DNA from: Haloferax litoreum
Lineage (GTDB): Archaea; Halobacteriota; Halobacteria; Halobacteriales; Haloferacaceae
Direction of reading: 5' to 3'
Assembly: GCF_009674605.1 (NCBI RefSeq)
Contig: NZ_WKJO01000001.1
Location: 744,001 to 808,000, forward strand
DNA length: 64,000 nt
Of the stretch, positions 51,952-60,899 are shown one piece after another. Under the pieces are notes generated by a model. It ran no database searches. It worked only from the letters and a program-made list of their open reading frames with translations, and was not told the DNA's origin. Numbering within the stretch: the first letter of the stretch is position 1; each line of letters starts with the position of its first letter. The position numbers and the translations under genes were made by a program.

Positions 51952-52270
51952 GGGTACTCACTCGTTGTGTGGGAGCGACCAAAGCCCGACTTCCGAATAT
52001 ATTAGGTACGGGTCGTTCGGTCGAACCAGACAGTCGTCAGGTCCCCTTCCGGCCGACGTTTCGACTCTCGAACGAGACTGCAGAGAGGAATCCCACGTGT
52101 TCGAGTGAACACCGGGGTACACCACCCAACTTCGGAGGGACGAATCGCCGAATCAGTCCGACGTCGTGCGAATACGAGCGTGTGACAGTACTCGATAACA
52201 GACGTATCACGACGAGATGAGTTCCGTCAACGGAAGCGCTATACCCATATGGTAGGTAATCACACCCACG
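51952..52270. other. Divergent intergenic region of two regulator genes
   Basis: A 319-bp spacer without a gene that I accept. It holds the minus-strand TATA of the DUF7344-like gene (about 51996-52004) and a plus-strand TATA (CTATACCC, about 52238-52245) 25-30 bp before the ATG at 52271. Confidence 0.5.
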
Positions 52271-55200
52271 ATGGGGAGGCAACGTACCGACTGGGAGGGA
52301 GAGATACGTGCGGTATTCGAGGAAACGAGAGAGACTGGCGAGCCGCTGACGACACAAGAGATCACAGAGAACGTGGACTGTGCGCGTCGCACGGCTTACA
52401 ATCGGCTTCAGAAACTCGTCGACCGGGGTGTGCTCGAAACCAAGAAAGTCGGTGCGCGCGGCCGTGTCTGGTGGCCCGTGTCGCGGGCGCGGTCCACAGA
52501 CGCCCTGGAGATGGCGAGTGACACGGAGGGAGTCACGACCATCACGCAAGCGGCGCAGTTCAAATCGCTCGTCGAGGAAGTGTCGGAGTACGCGATTTTC
52601 GTCCTCGACGCCGACGGGCGAGTCGTGACCTGGAACCGTGGGGCCGAGCGCATCAAGGGCTACGAAGCCGACGAAATCGTCGGGACGCACTTCTCTGTGT
52701 TCTACTCACCTGCCGAGCGGAGCGACGGCCTGCCTGAGCGCAACTTAGCAGACGCCGCCCGAGAAGGGACGCTCAAAGAAGAGGGCTGGCGAATCCGAAA
52801 AGACGGGTCGAGGTTCAGAGCCAAAGTCACACTGACCCCGGTCACCGAAGACGGCGACCTGCGAGGGTACGTGAAGGTCACGCAGGATATGACGAGACAG
52901 TACAGGTACCAGCGACAACTCGCAAAACAGCGAGACGAACTAGAGCAGGAACTCGATGATGTATTCGAGCGTATCGACGACGGGTTCCTCGCGGTTGACG
53001 ACGAGTTCCGCTTCGTCTACGTCAACGAGCGTGCAGAGACATTTCTCCAGAGAGATGCGTCCGAGTTGCTCGGAGAGACTATCTGGGAAACGCTCGAGCC
53101 GCTGAGTACGGCCGATGTGCGAGAGTGCTTCGAGCACGTGCTCACGACCCAGGAACTAGCGACGTGTGAGAACTACTTCGACGCTCAGGGGCGGTGGATT
53201 GCAGCGACCATTTATCCCTCTGAGAACGGGTTGTCGGTCTATCTTCGAGACGTCACCGAACGACGGGAGCGTGAACGAGAACTCGAACGGTACGAAACAA
53301 TCGTCGAAACGGTCACCGACGGCGTCTACGCACTGGACGAATCGTACCGGTTCGAAGTGGTCAACGAGGCGTACGCCGACATGGTCGGGTACAGCCAGCA
53401 GGAGCTCGTCGGCACTCACATCTCGGAAGTCGTCGGCGAACAGGCGACCGAAGTCGGTGAGCAGCGGCGGCAGAAACTCATCGCGGGCGAGGAGACACAC
53501 GGGACGGTCGAACTGGACATCGAGACGGCGACCGGCGAGTCGCTCACCGTCGAGAGTCGGTACGCTCTCCTTCCGTCCGAAGGTGACGAGTTCCGTGGAA
53601 CCGTCGGCGTCGTTCGAGATATCACAGCGCGAAAAGAGCGCGAACGCGAACTCGAAGTGAGGGTTCGACAACAGGAGGTGATTACCGAACTCGGGTGGCT
53701 CGCACTCGAGAGCGACGACATCGACCTCCTGATGTCTCGTGCGTCGTCGCTCGTTTCCGAAACCCTCGGAAACGAGTACACCAAGGTGCTCGAACTGCGT
53801 CCTGACCGCGACGAACTCCTCGTTCGGCAGGGCGTCGGATGGGACGATGGAATCGTCGGCACGACAACCGTGCCAGCAATCGACCGCGATTCGCAAGCCG
53901 CACACACGCTTCTCACAGAAGAACCGATTGTCGTCGAAAATCTCGACGAAGAACAGCGATTCGGTGGCCCCGAGTTGCTCACCGACCACGGGGTCGTCAG
54001 TGGGATTAGTACGGTTATCGGGTCGCTCGACGACCCGTGGGGAATCCTCGGAACGCACGATACTGAACACAGGTCGTTCAGCGACTACGACATCAATTTC
54101 GTCCAGTCGGTGGCCCACATCCTCGCGAGCGCCATCAACCGACACGAACACGAACGCACACTCGAACAGTACGAGACAATCGTCGAGACCATCGACGACG
54201 GGGTGTACGTCCTCGACGAAGGCTCGCGCTTCACGATGGTCAATCAGTCCTATCAGGAGATGATGGGCTACGACCGGTCGGAGTTGATTGGTGAACACGC
54301 CTCGCTCGTCGTCGGTGACGATATCGCACAGGAGGCCGTCGCCCGCAGGCGGTTGATGGAAGACGACGAACGCTACGCGACGCTGGAAGCGAAAATCGAA
54401 CGCGCCGACGGGAGCCATTTCTATGCAGAGAGCAAGTTCACGCACTTACCCTCTCTCGACGGGGACGAACGTGGGACCGGTGCAGACGACTCGTCACGCG
54501 GGGCTGTCGGCGTCGTCCGCGAAACGACCGAACGACGGCGGTACGAGCGCGAACTCGAACGACAACGCGAGCAACTGGCTGCCCTCAACGACCTGAACAG
54601 CGTCATCAGGGACGTCACCGACACGGTCATCGCCCAATCGACGCGCGAAGAGGTCGAATCGGTGGTCTGTGACCGACTCGCCGACGCGGAAACGTACCAA
54701 TTCGCGTGGATTGGGGAACTCGACCGGTCGCTCGACACCGTTCGAATCAAGGCAACGTCAGGGTGTGAGTCCCTCGAGGGCGTCGAACTCCCACTCGAAG
54801 CGAAGGCGAGCGGAAAATCCGGATACGGTCCGCTCGTCAGCGAAGCACTTCAGTCGCAAACGGTGCAGTACAGACGAGAAGACGACGAACCCCGTGAGGG
54901 TGAACAGACGGCGGCGCACGACGATACAGAACGGCCATTCGAAGCGTTGCTCACGAAGATGGACGTCCAGTCGTCCGTCGCCATTCCCATCGTACACGAC
55001 GAGACGGTGTTCGGCGTGTTGCTGATTTCGACAGACCGTCCGGACGCGTTCGAAGGTGACGAACAGGCGGCTATCGACCACCTCGGCACAATCATCGGCC
55101 ACGCCCTCGCCAGTATCGAGCGCAAGCGCGCACTCATGAGTGACGAAGTCATCGAACTCCAGTTCCGAACGCGAAAACTCTCCGAGAGTCTCGGTATCTC

Positions 55201-55786
55201 GGTGGACATGGAGGGGTCGATATCCATCGAAGAGACAGTCGAAATCGGCGACGGCACGTACACCGCCTACGGTACCGTCACCGACGATGCCGTCGCTGCA
55301 CTCGACGCGATTTTCGAGGCGACACCGAACTGGGAACGAATGACCGTTCGGAACGCCGAAGAGGGGGTCAACTCGTTCGAAATCCATCTCTCGGAACCAC
55401 CAGTCACCTCCGCCGTCGCGGCACAGGGAGGAGACATAATCGAAGCGAGAATCGTCGACTGGACGGTTCACCTCGGGTTCCACCTCCCACCCGGAGCGGA
55501 CGTTCGCAAGATTATCGAACTGGTCGAATCCGAGTATCCAGAAACCGAGATGGTGAGCCGAAAACAGGTAAAGCGGTCGAGTCCACGACTGAAAGGCGTC
55601 CTCACAGAGGAGTTGACCGACCGCCAACGAACCACCATCGAAGCCAGTTACCACGCCGGATTCTTCGAGTGGCCACGGACCATCTCCGGAGAGGAAGTCG
55701 CCGCATCGCTCGGCATCAGTCCGCCGACGTTCCACCAGCACCTTCGGGCCGCCGAGCGGAAGGTTTTCGAAGCGCTGCTCTCCTGA
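52271..55786 (+). CDS. PAS/GAF sensor regulator with DNA-binding domains at both ends (BAT-like)
   Basis: This 1171-residue cytoplasmic protein has, in order: an N-terminal winged helix (about 15-70; TTQEITENVDCARRTAYNRL); PAS 1 (about 95-210), PAS 2 (about 222-335) and PAS 3 (about 338-455); GAF 1 (about 460-630); PAS 4 (about 632-760); GAF 2 (about 765-955); a BAT-type domain (about 965-1110); and a C-terminal HTH_10 (about 1115-1168; AASLGISPPTFHQHLRAAER). No histidine kinase domain is present. Bat proteins activate bacterio-opsin genes in response to oxygen and light; the inputs and targets here are unknown. PAS 3 and PAS 4 look like a duplication. Confidence 0.88.
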   Translation: MGRQRTDWEGEIRAVFEETRETGEPLTTQEITENVDCARRTAYNRLQKLVDRGVLETKKVGARGRVWWPVSRARSTDALEMASDTEGVTTITQAAQFKSLVEEVSEYAIFVLDADGRVVTWNRGAERIKGYEADEIVGTHFSVFYSPAERSDGLPERNLADAAREGTLKEEGWRIRKDGSRFRAKVTLTPVTEDGDLRGYVKVTQDMTRQYRYQRQLAKQRDELEQELDDVFERIDDGFLAVDDEFRFVYVNERAETFLQRDASELLGETIWETLEPLSTADVRECFEHVLTTQELATCENYFDAQGRWIAATIYPSENGLSVYLRDVTERRERERELERYETIVETVTDGVYALDESYRFEVVNEAYADMVGYSQQELVGTHISEVVGEQATEVGEQRRQKLIAGEETHGTVELDIETATGESLTVESRYALLPSEGDEFRGTVGVVRDITARKERERELEVRVRQQEVITELGWLALESDDIDLLMSRASSLVSETLGNEYTKVLELRPDRDELLVRQGVGWDDGIVGTTTVPAIDRDSQAAHTLLTEEPIVVENLDEEQRFGGPELLTDHGVVSGISTVIGSLDDPWGILGTHDTEHRSFSDYDINFVQSVAHILASAINRHEHERTLEQYETIVETIDDGVYVLDEGSRFTMVNQSYQEMMGYDRSELIGEHASLVVGDDIAQEAVARRRLMEDDERYATLEAKIERADGSHFYAESKFTHLPSLDGDERGTGADDSSRGAVGVVRETTERRRYERELERQREQLAALNDLNSVIRDVTDTVIAQSTREEVESVVCDRLADAETYQFAWIGELDRSLDTVRIKATSGCESLEGVELPLEAKASGKSGYGPLVSEALQSQTVQYRREDDEPREGEQTAAHDDTERPFEALLTKMDVQSSVAIPIVHDETVFGVLLISTDRPDAFEGDEQAAIDHLGTIIGHALASIERKRALMSDEVIELQFRTRKLSESLGISVDMEGSISIEETVEIGDGTYTAYGTVTDDAVAALDAIFEATPNWERMTVRNAEEGVNSFEIHLSEPPVTSAVAAQGGDIIEARIVDWTVHLGFHLPPGADVRKIIELVESEYPETEMVSRKQVKRSSPRLKGVLTEELTDRQRTTIEASYHAGFFEWPRTISGEEVAASLGISPPTFHQHLRAAERKVFEALLS

Positions 55787-55807
55787 GAGTCGGCGGACTG
55801 GTGGCGT

Positions 55808-57916
55808 CTACGTCGCCCGGTACACGTCGCCGCGCGGTTCGTAGATGTCGCCTTTCATCTTGAGTTTCTCGAGTTGGTCGATGACCGTCTTCTCGTCCAT
55901 GTTCAACTCGCTGTTCGCACGTTCGAGGACTTCCTCGTGTGGAGCGCCCTCTTCGTACTCTTCCTGCATCGTCCGAATGAGTTCGAGCAGGTTCTTGATG
56001 CGGTCACGCTGCGTCTTCGACCGACCCGTCTCGACGATGTCGGCGTCGAACTCGCCCGTCTCGGGGTCCATGCCGATGTCGCGCAGACAAGATTCGACGA
56101 TGTTGGTGACGCGTTCGGCGTCTTCGCGGGTCACCTTGTCTGAGAGGCGGACTCGCGCAGACGCCTCCGAGAGACGGACGAGCGCTTCCAATTTGCGTGC
56201 CGTCACGGGGACGGGAGCGTCTTCGTCGGCACCGCGGGCGCGGAAGTCGACGTAGAAGTCGCGGATGACGTTCTTCGCCTCTTCGGTCATCGTCGGGTAG
56301 CAGGTCCGCTTGGAGTAGGCGATGTACTTCCGGAGAAGTTCCGCGTCGATGTCGGGGGCGACTTCGTCCGTCACCGCGTTCACCTGGTCTTCGGTGAACT
56401 CGGAGTTGGCAACGTTCGTTCGCTGGGTGTTCAGTTCACCCGCATAGTTCGTCTTGAGGATGTGGTCGGCGAGTGCGGAGTCGGATTCGGGGTCCGGGTT
56501 GTCCGTGACGGTGAAGATGAGGTCGAAGCGGGAGATGAGCGCGGGTTCGAGGTCGATTTGTTCGCCGATGGGTTCGTACTGGTCGAATCGGCCGTACTTC
56601 GGGTTCGCCGCGCCGAGGAGCGAACACCGCGACTTGAGCGTCGCGTTGATGCCGGCCTTGGAGACCGAAATCTGCTGTTGTTCGAGGCCCTCGTGCATCG
56701 CAGAGCGGTCTTCCGGGCGCATCTTGTCGAGTTCGTCCACTGCCGCGATACCCTTGTCCGCGAGGACGAGCGCACCTGCTTCGAGCGTCCACTGTTGGCC
56801 GTCGCCGAAGTCGTCGCGGACGGCGGCAGCAGTCAGACCGGCCGAGGAGGAACCCTTCCCGGACGTGTAGACAGACCGGGGTGCGATATTTCGAATGTAC
56901 GACAGCATCTGCGATTTCCCTGTACCGGGGTCACCGATGAGGAGCATGTGCAGGTCGCCGCGAATCCGAGAGCCATCAGGGAGGTGTTTGGTGACGCCCG
57001 AGAACAGTTGGAGAATCATCGCGAGTTTCTCCTGGTCGTACCCGTAGATGGCCGGGGCCACGGAGTCGACCATCCGCTCGTAGATGTTCGGCGAGTTCGA
57101 GAGTTCGATGATTTCGGCCACGTCCTCGTCGGTGATGTCCATGTCCTCGAACTCCTCGTCCTCGATGGTGAGCGAGATGCCCTCCATGTAGTAGTCGAAG
57201 ATGGGCGTCTTCTCGTTGCCCGAGGACTGCTGTTCGATGTGGAGGATACCGACGGCGGTGACGTGGTCACCGGCGGTGACTTTCCCCGTCACGTCGTCCG
57301 AGAGGTTGATGTCGATACTCTGCGGCGTCTCGCCCCCCCGCAGGCCTTCGGGGGACTCTTGGACGCGCAGTTTCTGTGAGTCGACGAAGTTCGACTGGTC
57401 GAAGTCGATGTGGAACGGCCCCTGACGCTCACACCCTTGACACTCGTGGGGTTCCTGGAACCCACCGTCGCCCTGCGGGATGTAACTCATCGTCCCACAG
57501 CGCTGGCACTCGAACGCCGCCTCCGTAATCTTCGGGCGGACGTCCGTCGCCTTCCGGACGATTCCCTGCACGGAGATGAGCGTCCCGATGTGGTCGTCGT
57601 TGACCCGGATGTTGCGGATGTCGACCGAATCCGGGAGGTTCCGCATCCGGACGTGTGCTTGGCCGAGTTTGACGTCCGCTGGCAGGTCGAACAGGCGAAG
57701 GGCCTCTTCGGCGTACTCCTGATACTGACCGGGTTTCGTGATGTAGTCGTCGGCGAGTTCGGCGTCGAACGTGTACAGGTCGTCGTAGTCGATGTACAGC
57801 GACCGCTTCTCTTTCGGGTACTGCTGCGCCAGTTTCCCGATTGCCTCTCGATAGTAGTTGCGGTAGAACTGGATGAACCGCTCTGTGAGTTCTCGATTCT
57901 GCGGGGCCTGCGCCAT
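55808..57916 (-). CDS. mcm: MCM replicative DNA helicase
   Basis: The 702-residue protein has the MCM N-terminal OB domain with zinc ribbon (CQRCGT...CQGC), then the AAA+ core with Walker A GDPGTGKSQ, Walker B AVDELDKM and arginine finger region SRFDLIF. A C-terminal winged helix (about 630-702) follows. It forms the hexameric replication helicase, and the archaeal cell usually needs only this one MCM. No intein is present, although haloarchaeal mcm genes sometimes carry one. A TATA (TTCTTAA, 57942-57948, minus) sits 29 bp before the ATG. The length equals what I recall for Haloferax. Confidence 0.97.
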   Translation of the reverse strand: MAQAPQNRELTERFIQFYRNYYREAIGKLAQQYPKEKRSLYIDYDDLYTFDAELADDYITKPGQYQEYAEEALRLFDLPADVKLGQAHVRMRNLPDSVDIRNIRVNDDHIGTLISVQGIVRKATDVRPKITEAAFECQRCGTMSYIPQGDGGFQEPHECQGCERQGPFHIDFDQSNFVDSQKLRVQESPEGLRGGETPQSIDINLSDDVTGKVTAGDHVTAVGILHIEQQSSGNEKTPIFDYYMEGISLTIEDEEFEDMDITDEDVAEIIELSNSPNIYERMVDSVAPAIYGYDQEKLAMILQLFSGVTKHLPDGSRIRGDLHMLLIGDPGTGKSQMLSYIRNIAPRSVYTSGKGSSSAGLTAAAVRDDFGDGQQWTLEAGALVLADKGIAAVDELDKMRPEDRSAMHEGLEQQQISVSKAGINATLKSRCSLLGAANPKYGRFDQYEPIGEQIDLEPALISRFDLIFTVTDNPDPESDSALADHILKTNYAGELNTQRTNVANSEFTEDQVNAVTDEVAPDIDAELLRKYIAYSKRTCYPTMTEEAKNVIRDFYVDFRARGADEDAPVPVTARKLEALVRLSEASARVRLSDKVTREDAERVTNIVESCLRDIGMDPETGEFDADIVETGRSKTQRDRIKNLLELIRTMQEEYEEGAPHEEVLERANSELNMDEKTVIDQLEKLKMKGDIYEPRGDVYRAT

Positions 57917-58002
57917 CGCACAGGAGTATGTCCCCTACCGGTTAAGAACCTTCGTCGTTCGGACGGGTCAGCACACTGTGAGGTCAGTAATCGCCCGCCC
58001 AC

Positions 58003-58608
58003 TCACAGCGACACGTCCGTCTCGATGTCTTCGGTCGCTTCGCGGAGGCCGTCGTTTCGGGCGTCTTCGGCCATCCGCTGTGAGAGGTCGTCGTCGGTGA
58101 GCAGTTCCGAGAAATCGTCGCGGAAACGGTGGTTGACGCGCGTCGAGCGAATGTCCGCCGCCGCGACAGGGCGGAACTCGCCGAGAATGTCGGCCGGAAC
58201 GTCGAGTTTGTCGGCGATTTCGTCGTCGTCCGCGCCCTCGACGAGGAGTTTGTCGAGTCGGTCCATGTCGAAGGGGGCGTCGCGGTCGGCGTCACGGACG
58301 AGGTGGAGGTCAAGTCGCGCCGTCCGAACCATCTCGGGTGCAACGCCGAGTTCGACCGCGAGGACCTCGTCAGTGTCGCCGCCGAAGTACCCGACGACGA
58401 GAGTCACGAGTGTGTCGTCCGAGAGGTCAGTCTCGAACTCGTAGCGCTCACGCATCGTCGATACGAGGTCACTGACGCGTGCGCGAACTTCCTCTGGGTC
58501 GTCCACGTCGGCGAGCGACCCGCGCGACTCGGACTGCCGTTCGGTCACGGTCTCTGACCCGGTCGTCTCGATGAAGATGTCGCGGAGTTCGGCGGTCTTC
58601 TCGTCCAT
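58003..58608 (-). CDS. Conserved acidic protein upstream of mcm (Cmi4-like)
   Basis: The 201-residue acidic, helical protein begins MDEKTAELRDIFIETTGSET. I recognise it as the haloarchaeal protein often annotated as conditioned-medium-induced protein 4 and found beside mcm. Its middle region (about 85-150; LAVELGVAPEMVRTARLDLH, then IADKLDVPADILGEF) shows two HTH-like repeats, suggesting DNA binding. A minus-strand TATA (CATTAAAG, about 58633-58640) lies 29 bp before the ATG. Proximity to mcm hints at replication control, but this is unproven. Confidence 0.75.
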   Translation of the reverse strand: MDEKTAELRDIFIETTGSETVTERQSESRGSLADVDDPEEVRARVSDLVSTMRERYEFETDLSDDTLVTLVVGYFGGDTDEVLAVELGVAPEMVRTARLDLHLVRDADRDAPFDMDRLDKLLVEGADDDEIADKLDVPADILGEFRPVAAADIRSTRVNHRFRDDFSELLTDDDLSQRMAEDARNDGLREATEDIETDVSL

Positions 58609-58711
58609 ATCGGATACAGGCACTGCCAGCGACTTTAATGATGCTGACGGAAACGCCGTCTCCGGCCGCGAGACTCCCCGACTGGACTGGATGCGGTCAC
58701 CCTCAGACCAG

Positions 58712-58745
58712 CTCGTAAACCGGTACCTTCAATGGAGTTTACGAG
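58712..58745. promoter_or_regulatory. BirA-type biotin operator upstream of bioY
   Basis: A perfect inverted repeat CTCGTAAAC (58712-58720) and GTTTACGAG (58737-58745) is separated by 16 bp and ends 12 bp before the bioY start. It matches the known BirA operator plan of TTGTAAACC and GGTTTACAA half-sites, with one G-for-T change in each arm. The BirA ligase/repressor would block the transporter operon when biotin is plentiful. Confidence 0.7.
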
Positions 58746-58757
58746 ACAGCGACGTGC

Positions 58758-59333
58758 ATGGCAACCGAACACGAGTCGGTCGAACTCGTCGGCGACGAAC
58801 TCGTCGGAAACATCGCCCGTGCGGCCCTCTTTGCGGCCCTCATGGGCGCTGGCGCGTACGTATCGTTCCCCAACCCAATCTCGCCGATTCCCGTGACGTT
58901 GCAGGTGCTCGTCGTCTTCCTCGCAGGCATCTTCCTCGGCCCCATCTGGGGCGGCGTCTCGATATCACTGTACCTCGTCGCTGGTGGCCTCGGCGCGCCC
59001 GTCTTCGCCGGAGGGTCCGCCGGGTTCGGCGCACTCGTCGGCCCGACTGCTGGGTATCTCTGGTCGTACCCGCTGGCCGCCGCACTCGTCGGGTTTCTCG
59101 TCCACGGGACCGAACTCGGTGACTACCGCGTCGGCACCGTCCGCCTCGTCGGTGCGATGGTCGCCGGCACCGCCGTCATCTACGCCCTCGGCGTGATTGG
59201 ATTCGCCTTCGTCCAGAACGTCGGTCTCGGTGCCGCCTTCTGGACCGCCGCCGCGGCGTTCATCCCCGCAGAGGCGTTCAAGATTGCCGCCGCCGTCGGC
59301 ATCGTCCGCTCGGACGCTATCGCGGCGAACTGA
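58758..59333 (+). CDS. bioY: BioY biotin transporter S component
   Basis: The 191-residue membrane protein has six hydrophobic segments and the BioY features ALMGAGAYVSFPNPISPIPV (about 31-50), PVTLQVLVVFLAGIFLGPIW and FGALVGPTAGYLWSYPLAA. It binds biotin with high affinity and works with the ATPase and T component encoded next. The BirA-like operator upstream supports the biotin assignment. The ATG is 12 bp after that palindrome. Confidence 0.93.
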   Translation: MATEHESVELVGDELVGNIARAALFAALMGAGAYVSFPNPISPIPVTLQVLVVFLAGIFLGPIWGGVSISLYLVAGGLGAPVFAGGSAGFGALVGPTAGYLWSYPLAAALVGFLVHGTELGDYRVGTVRLVGAMVAGTAVIYALGVIGFAFVQNVGLGAAFWTAAAAFIPAEAFKIAAAVGIVRSDAIAAN

Positions 59334-59357
59334 GAGAAAATCACAGGTGCACACCAG

Positions 59358-60065
59358 ATGATTCGCGTCGAAGGACTCGTCCACCGCTACGGCGATACCG
59401 TCGCAGTCGATGCCCTCGACCTGACTATCGACGACGGAGAGTGCGTCGTCCTCGCCGGAGCGAACGGGTCCGGCAAGACGACGCTTGTGCGGCACTTCAA
59501 CGGCCTGCTCGAACCCGACGCAGGGTCGGTGTCGGTCAACGGCCGTGCTGTCGCCGAGAACCTCGTCGCCGCACGAACCGCCGTGGCGATGGTGTTCCAG
59601 CACCCGGAAGACCAACTCGTCGCGGCGACTGTCGGCGCAGACGTGGCGTTCGGCCCGGAGAACCTCGGTCTCTCCCGCGACGACATCGACCGCCGCGTCA
59701 GTGAATCGCTGGCCGCCGTCAACCTCGACGGCCGTGCAGACGAACGCGTCGATACACTCTCCGGCGGCGAAGTCGAACGCCTCGCAATCGCGGGCGCACT
59801 GGCGATGGAACCCGACCACCTCGTCTTGGACGAACCCTTCACCGGTCTCGACGAACCCGCCAGACAGTCCGTCCTCGCTCGGTTGCAAGAGCTTCGTACG
59901 TCAGGCACGAGTCTCGTCGTCGTCACCCACGACCTGCGAGACGTGACCGAACTCGCCGACCGCGTGGTCGTCCTCTCCGACGGACGTGTCGCCCTCGACA
60001 CCACGCCCGAGAACGCCAGTGACCGCCTCGCCGACCTCGGCATCCGACCGCCACCATCGTGCTGA
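59358..60065 (+). CDS. bioM: ECF transporter ATPase BioM
   Basis: The 235-residue ABC ATPase has Walker A GANGSGKTT (about 34-42), Q-loop QHPEDQLV (about 82), signature LSGGEVERLA (about 133-142) and Walker B HLVLDEPFTG (about 154-163). It belongs to the energy-coupling factor group. Two nucleotide-binding subunits are usually needed; here one gene may supply a homodimer, as in the BioMNY systems of some bacteria. It overlaps bioN by 7 bp. Confidence 0.93.
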   Translation: MIRVEGLVHRYGDTVAVDALDLTIDDGECVVLAGANGSGKTTLVRHFNGLLEPDAGSVSVNGRAVAENLVAARTAVAMVFQHPEDQLVAATVGADVAFGPENLGLSRDDIDRRVSESLAAVNLDGRADERVDTLSGGEVERLAIAGALAMEPDHLVLDEPFTGLDEPARQSVLARLQELRTSGTSLVVVTHDLRDVTELADRVVVLSDGRVALDTTPENASDRLADLGIRPPPSC

Positions 60066-60763
60066 CCTACGAACCCGGAGACTCGTTCGCTCATCGTCTC
60101 GACCCGCGGACGAAACTCGCAGTACAGATTTCGTTCGCGGCGGCCGGCCTCGCACACACGACCCCGGTCGGTCTGACCGTTCTCGGCGTCGTCGCCGCCG
60201 TCAGTCTCCGTGCCGCGGACACGTCCCCATTTTCGGCCCTCTATGCCATCCGCTACGCGGTTCCCTTCCTCGTCGTCGGGCCTGTCGTCGAGACGGCCCG
60301 ACTCGGTGCACCGTGGTTCGACCCTGCGGCCGCTATCGACCCCGCACTCGCTAGCATCCGCGTCTTGCTCGTCTTCCTCGTCGCGGCGGCGTACGTCAAA
60401 ACGACGCCTATCCGCGAGTCGCGGGCGGCGGTTCAGCGACTCGTTCCCGGCCGCTTCGGCGTCGCACTCGGTGTCGGCGTCGCACTCGTCTTCCGGTTCC
60501 TCCCACTGATTCGGCATGACCTGCTCCGCGTTCGAGAAGCACAGGCCGCCCGTCTCGGCCAGACGCGACGACTCGACGAACGCCTCTCACTCGTCGCCGC
60601 CGGTGGACTTCGACGCACGTTTGCTCGGGCCGATTCCCTCGCCCTCGCGCTTCGGTCCCGCTGTTTCGCGTGGAATCCAACCCTTCCCGAACTTCGGTTC
60701 TCCCGACGTGATGCACCGGTTCTCGGCCTCGCCGTGTCGTTGCTCGTCAGTGTGTTTTTGTGA
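60059..60763 (+). CDS. bioN: ECF transporter transmembrane component BioN
   Basis: The 234-residue EcfT-family protein starts at a GTG that overlaps the end of bioM. It has about five hydrophobic helices and two coupling-helix segments with the Ala-Arg signatures (LRVREAQAARLG, about 155-166; RTFARADSLALALRSRCF). It couples ATP hydrolysis by BioM to movement of BioY. With the two genes before it, it completes a three-gene biotin uptake operon. Confidence 0.9.
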   Translation: MLTYEPGDSFAHRLDPRTKLAVQISFAAAGLAHTTPVGLTVLGVVAAVSLRAADTSPFSALYAIRYAVPFLVVGPVVETARLGAPWFDPAAAIDPALASIRVLLVFLVAAAYVKTTPIRESRAAVQRLVPGRFGVALGVGVALVFRFLPLIRHDLLRVREAQAARLGQTRRLDERLSLVAAGGLRRTFARADSLALALRSRCFAWNPTLPELRFSRRDAPVLGLAVSLLVSVFL

Positions 60764-60870
60764 CTCGTTTGGGTGTTGTAAACTAGAGACACGAAACGGA
60801 GGAATCCGGGTGTCGCGGGGGTCCTCTCTGGGAAACTCGACAGGTCACAAACTAGAAGACAGTGGTAAGA

Positions 60871-60876
60871 TTTAAC
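60871..60876 (+). promoter_or_regulatory. TATA box of the HdrD-like gene
   Basis: TTTAAC is centred 26 bp before the ATG at 60900, ruling out an upstream TTG at 60894 as a likely start. Confidence 0.6.
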
Positions 60877-60899
60877 ATCGTGTTCTCCGGTGATTGATT

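Noticed and set aside
55808-57916. Intein in MCM
   Set aside because: The protein is 702 residues with continuous helicase motifs, so there is no insertion.
60776-60784. A BirA-like half-site (TTGTAAACT) after bioN
   Set aside because: Only one half-site is present and it lies downstream of the operon, so it is probably chance.
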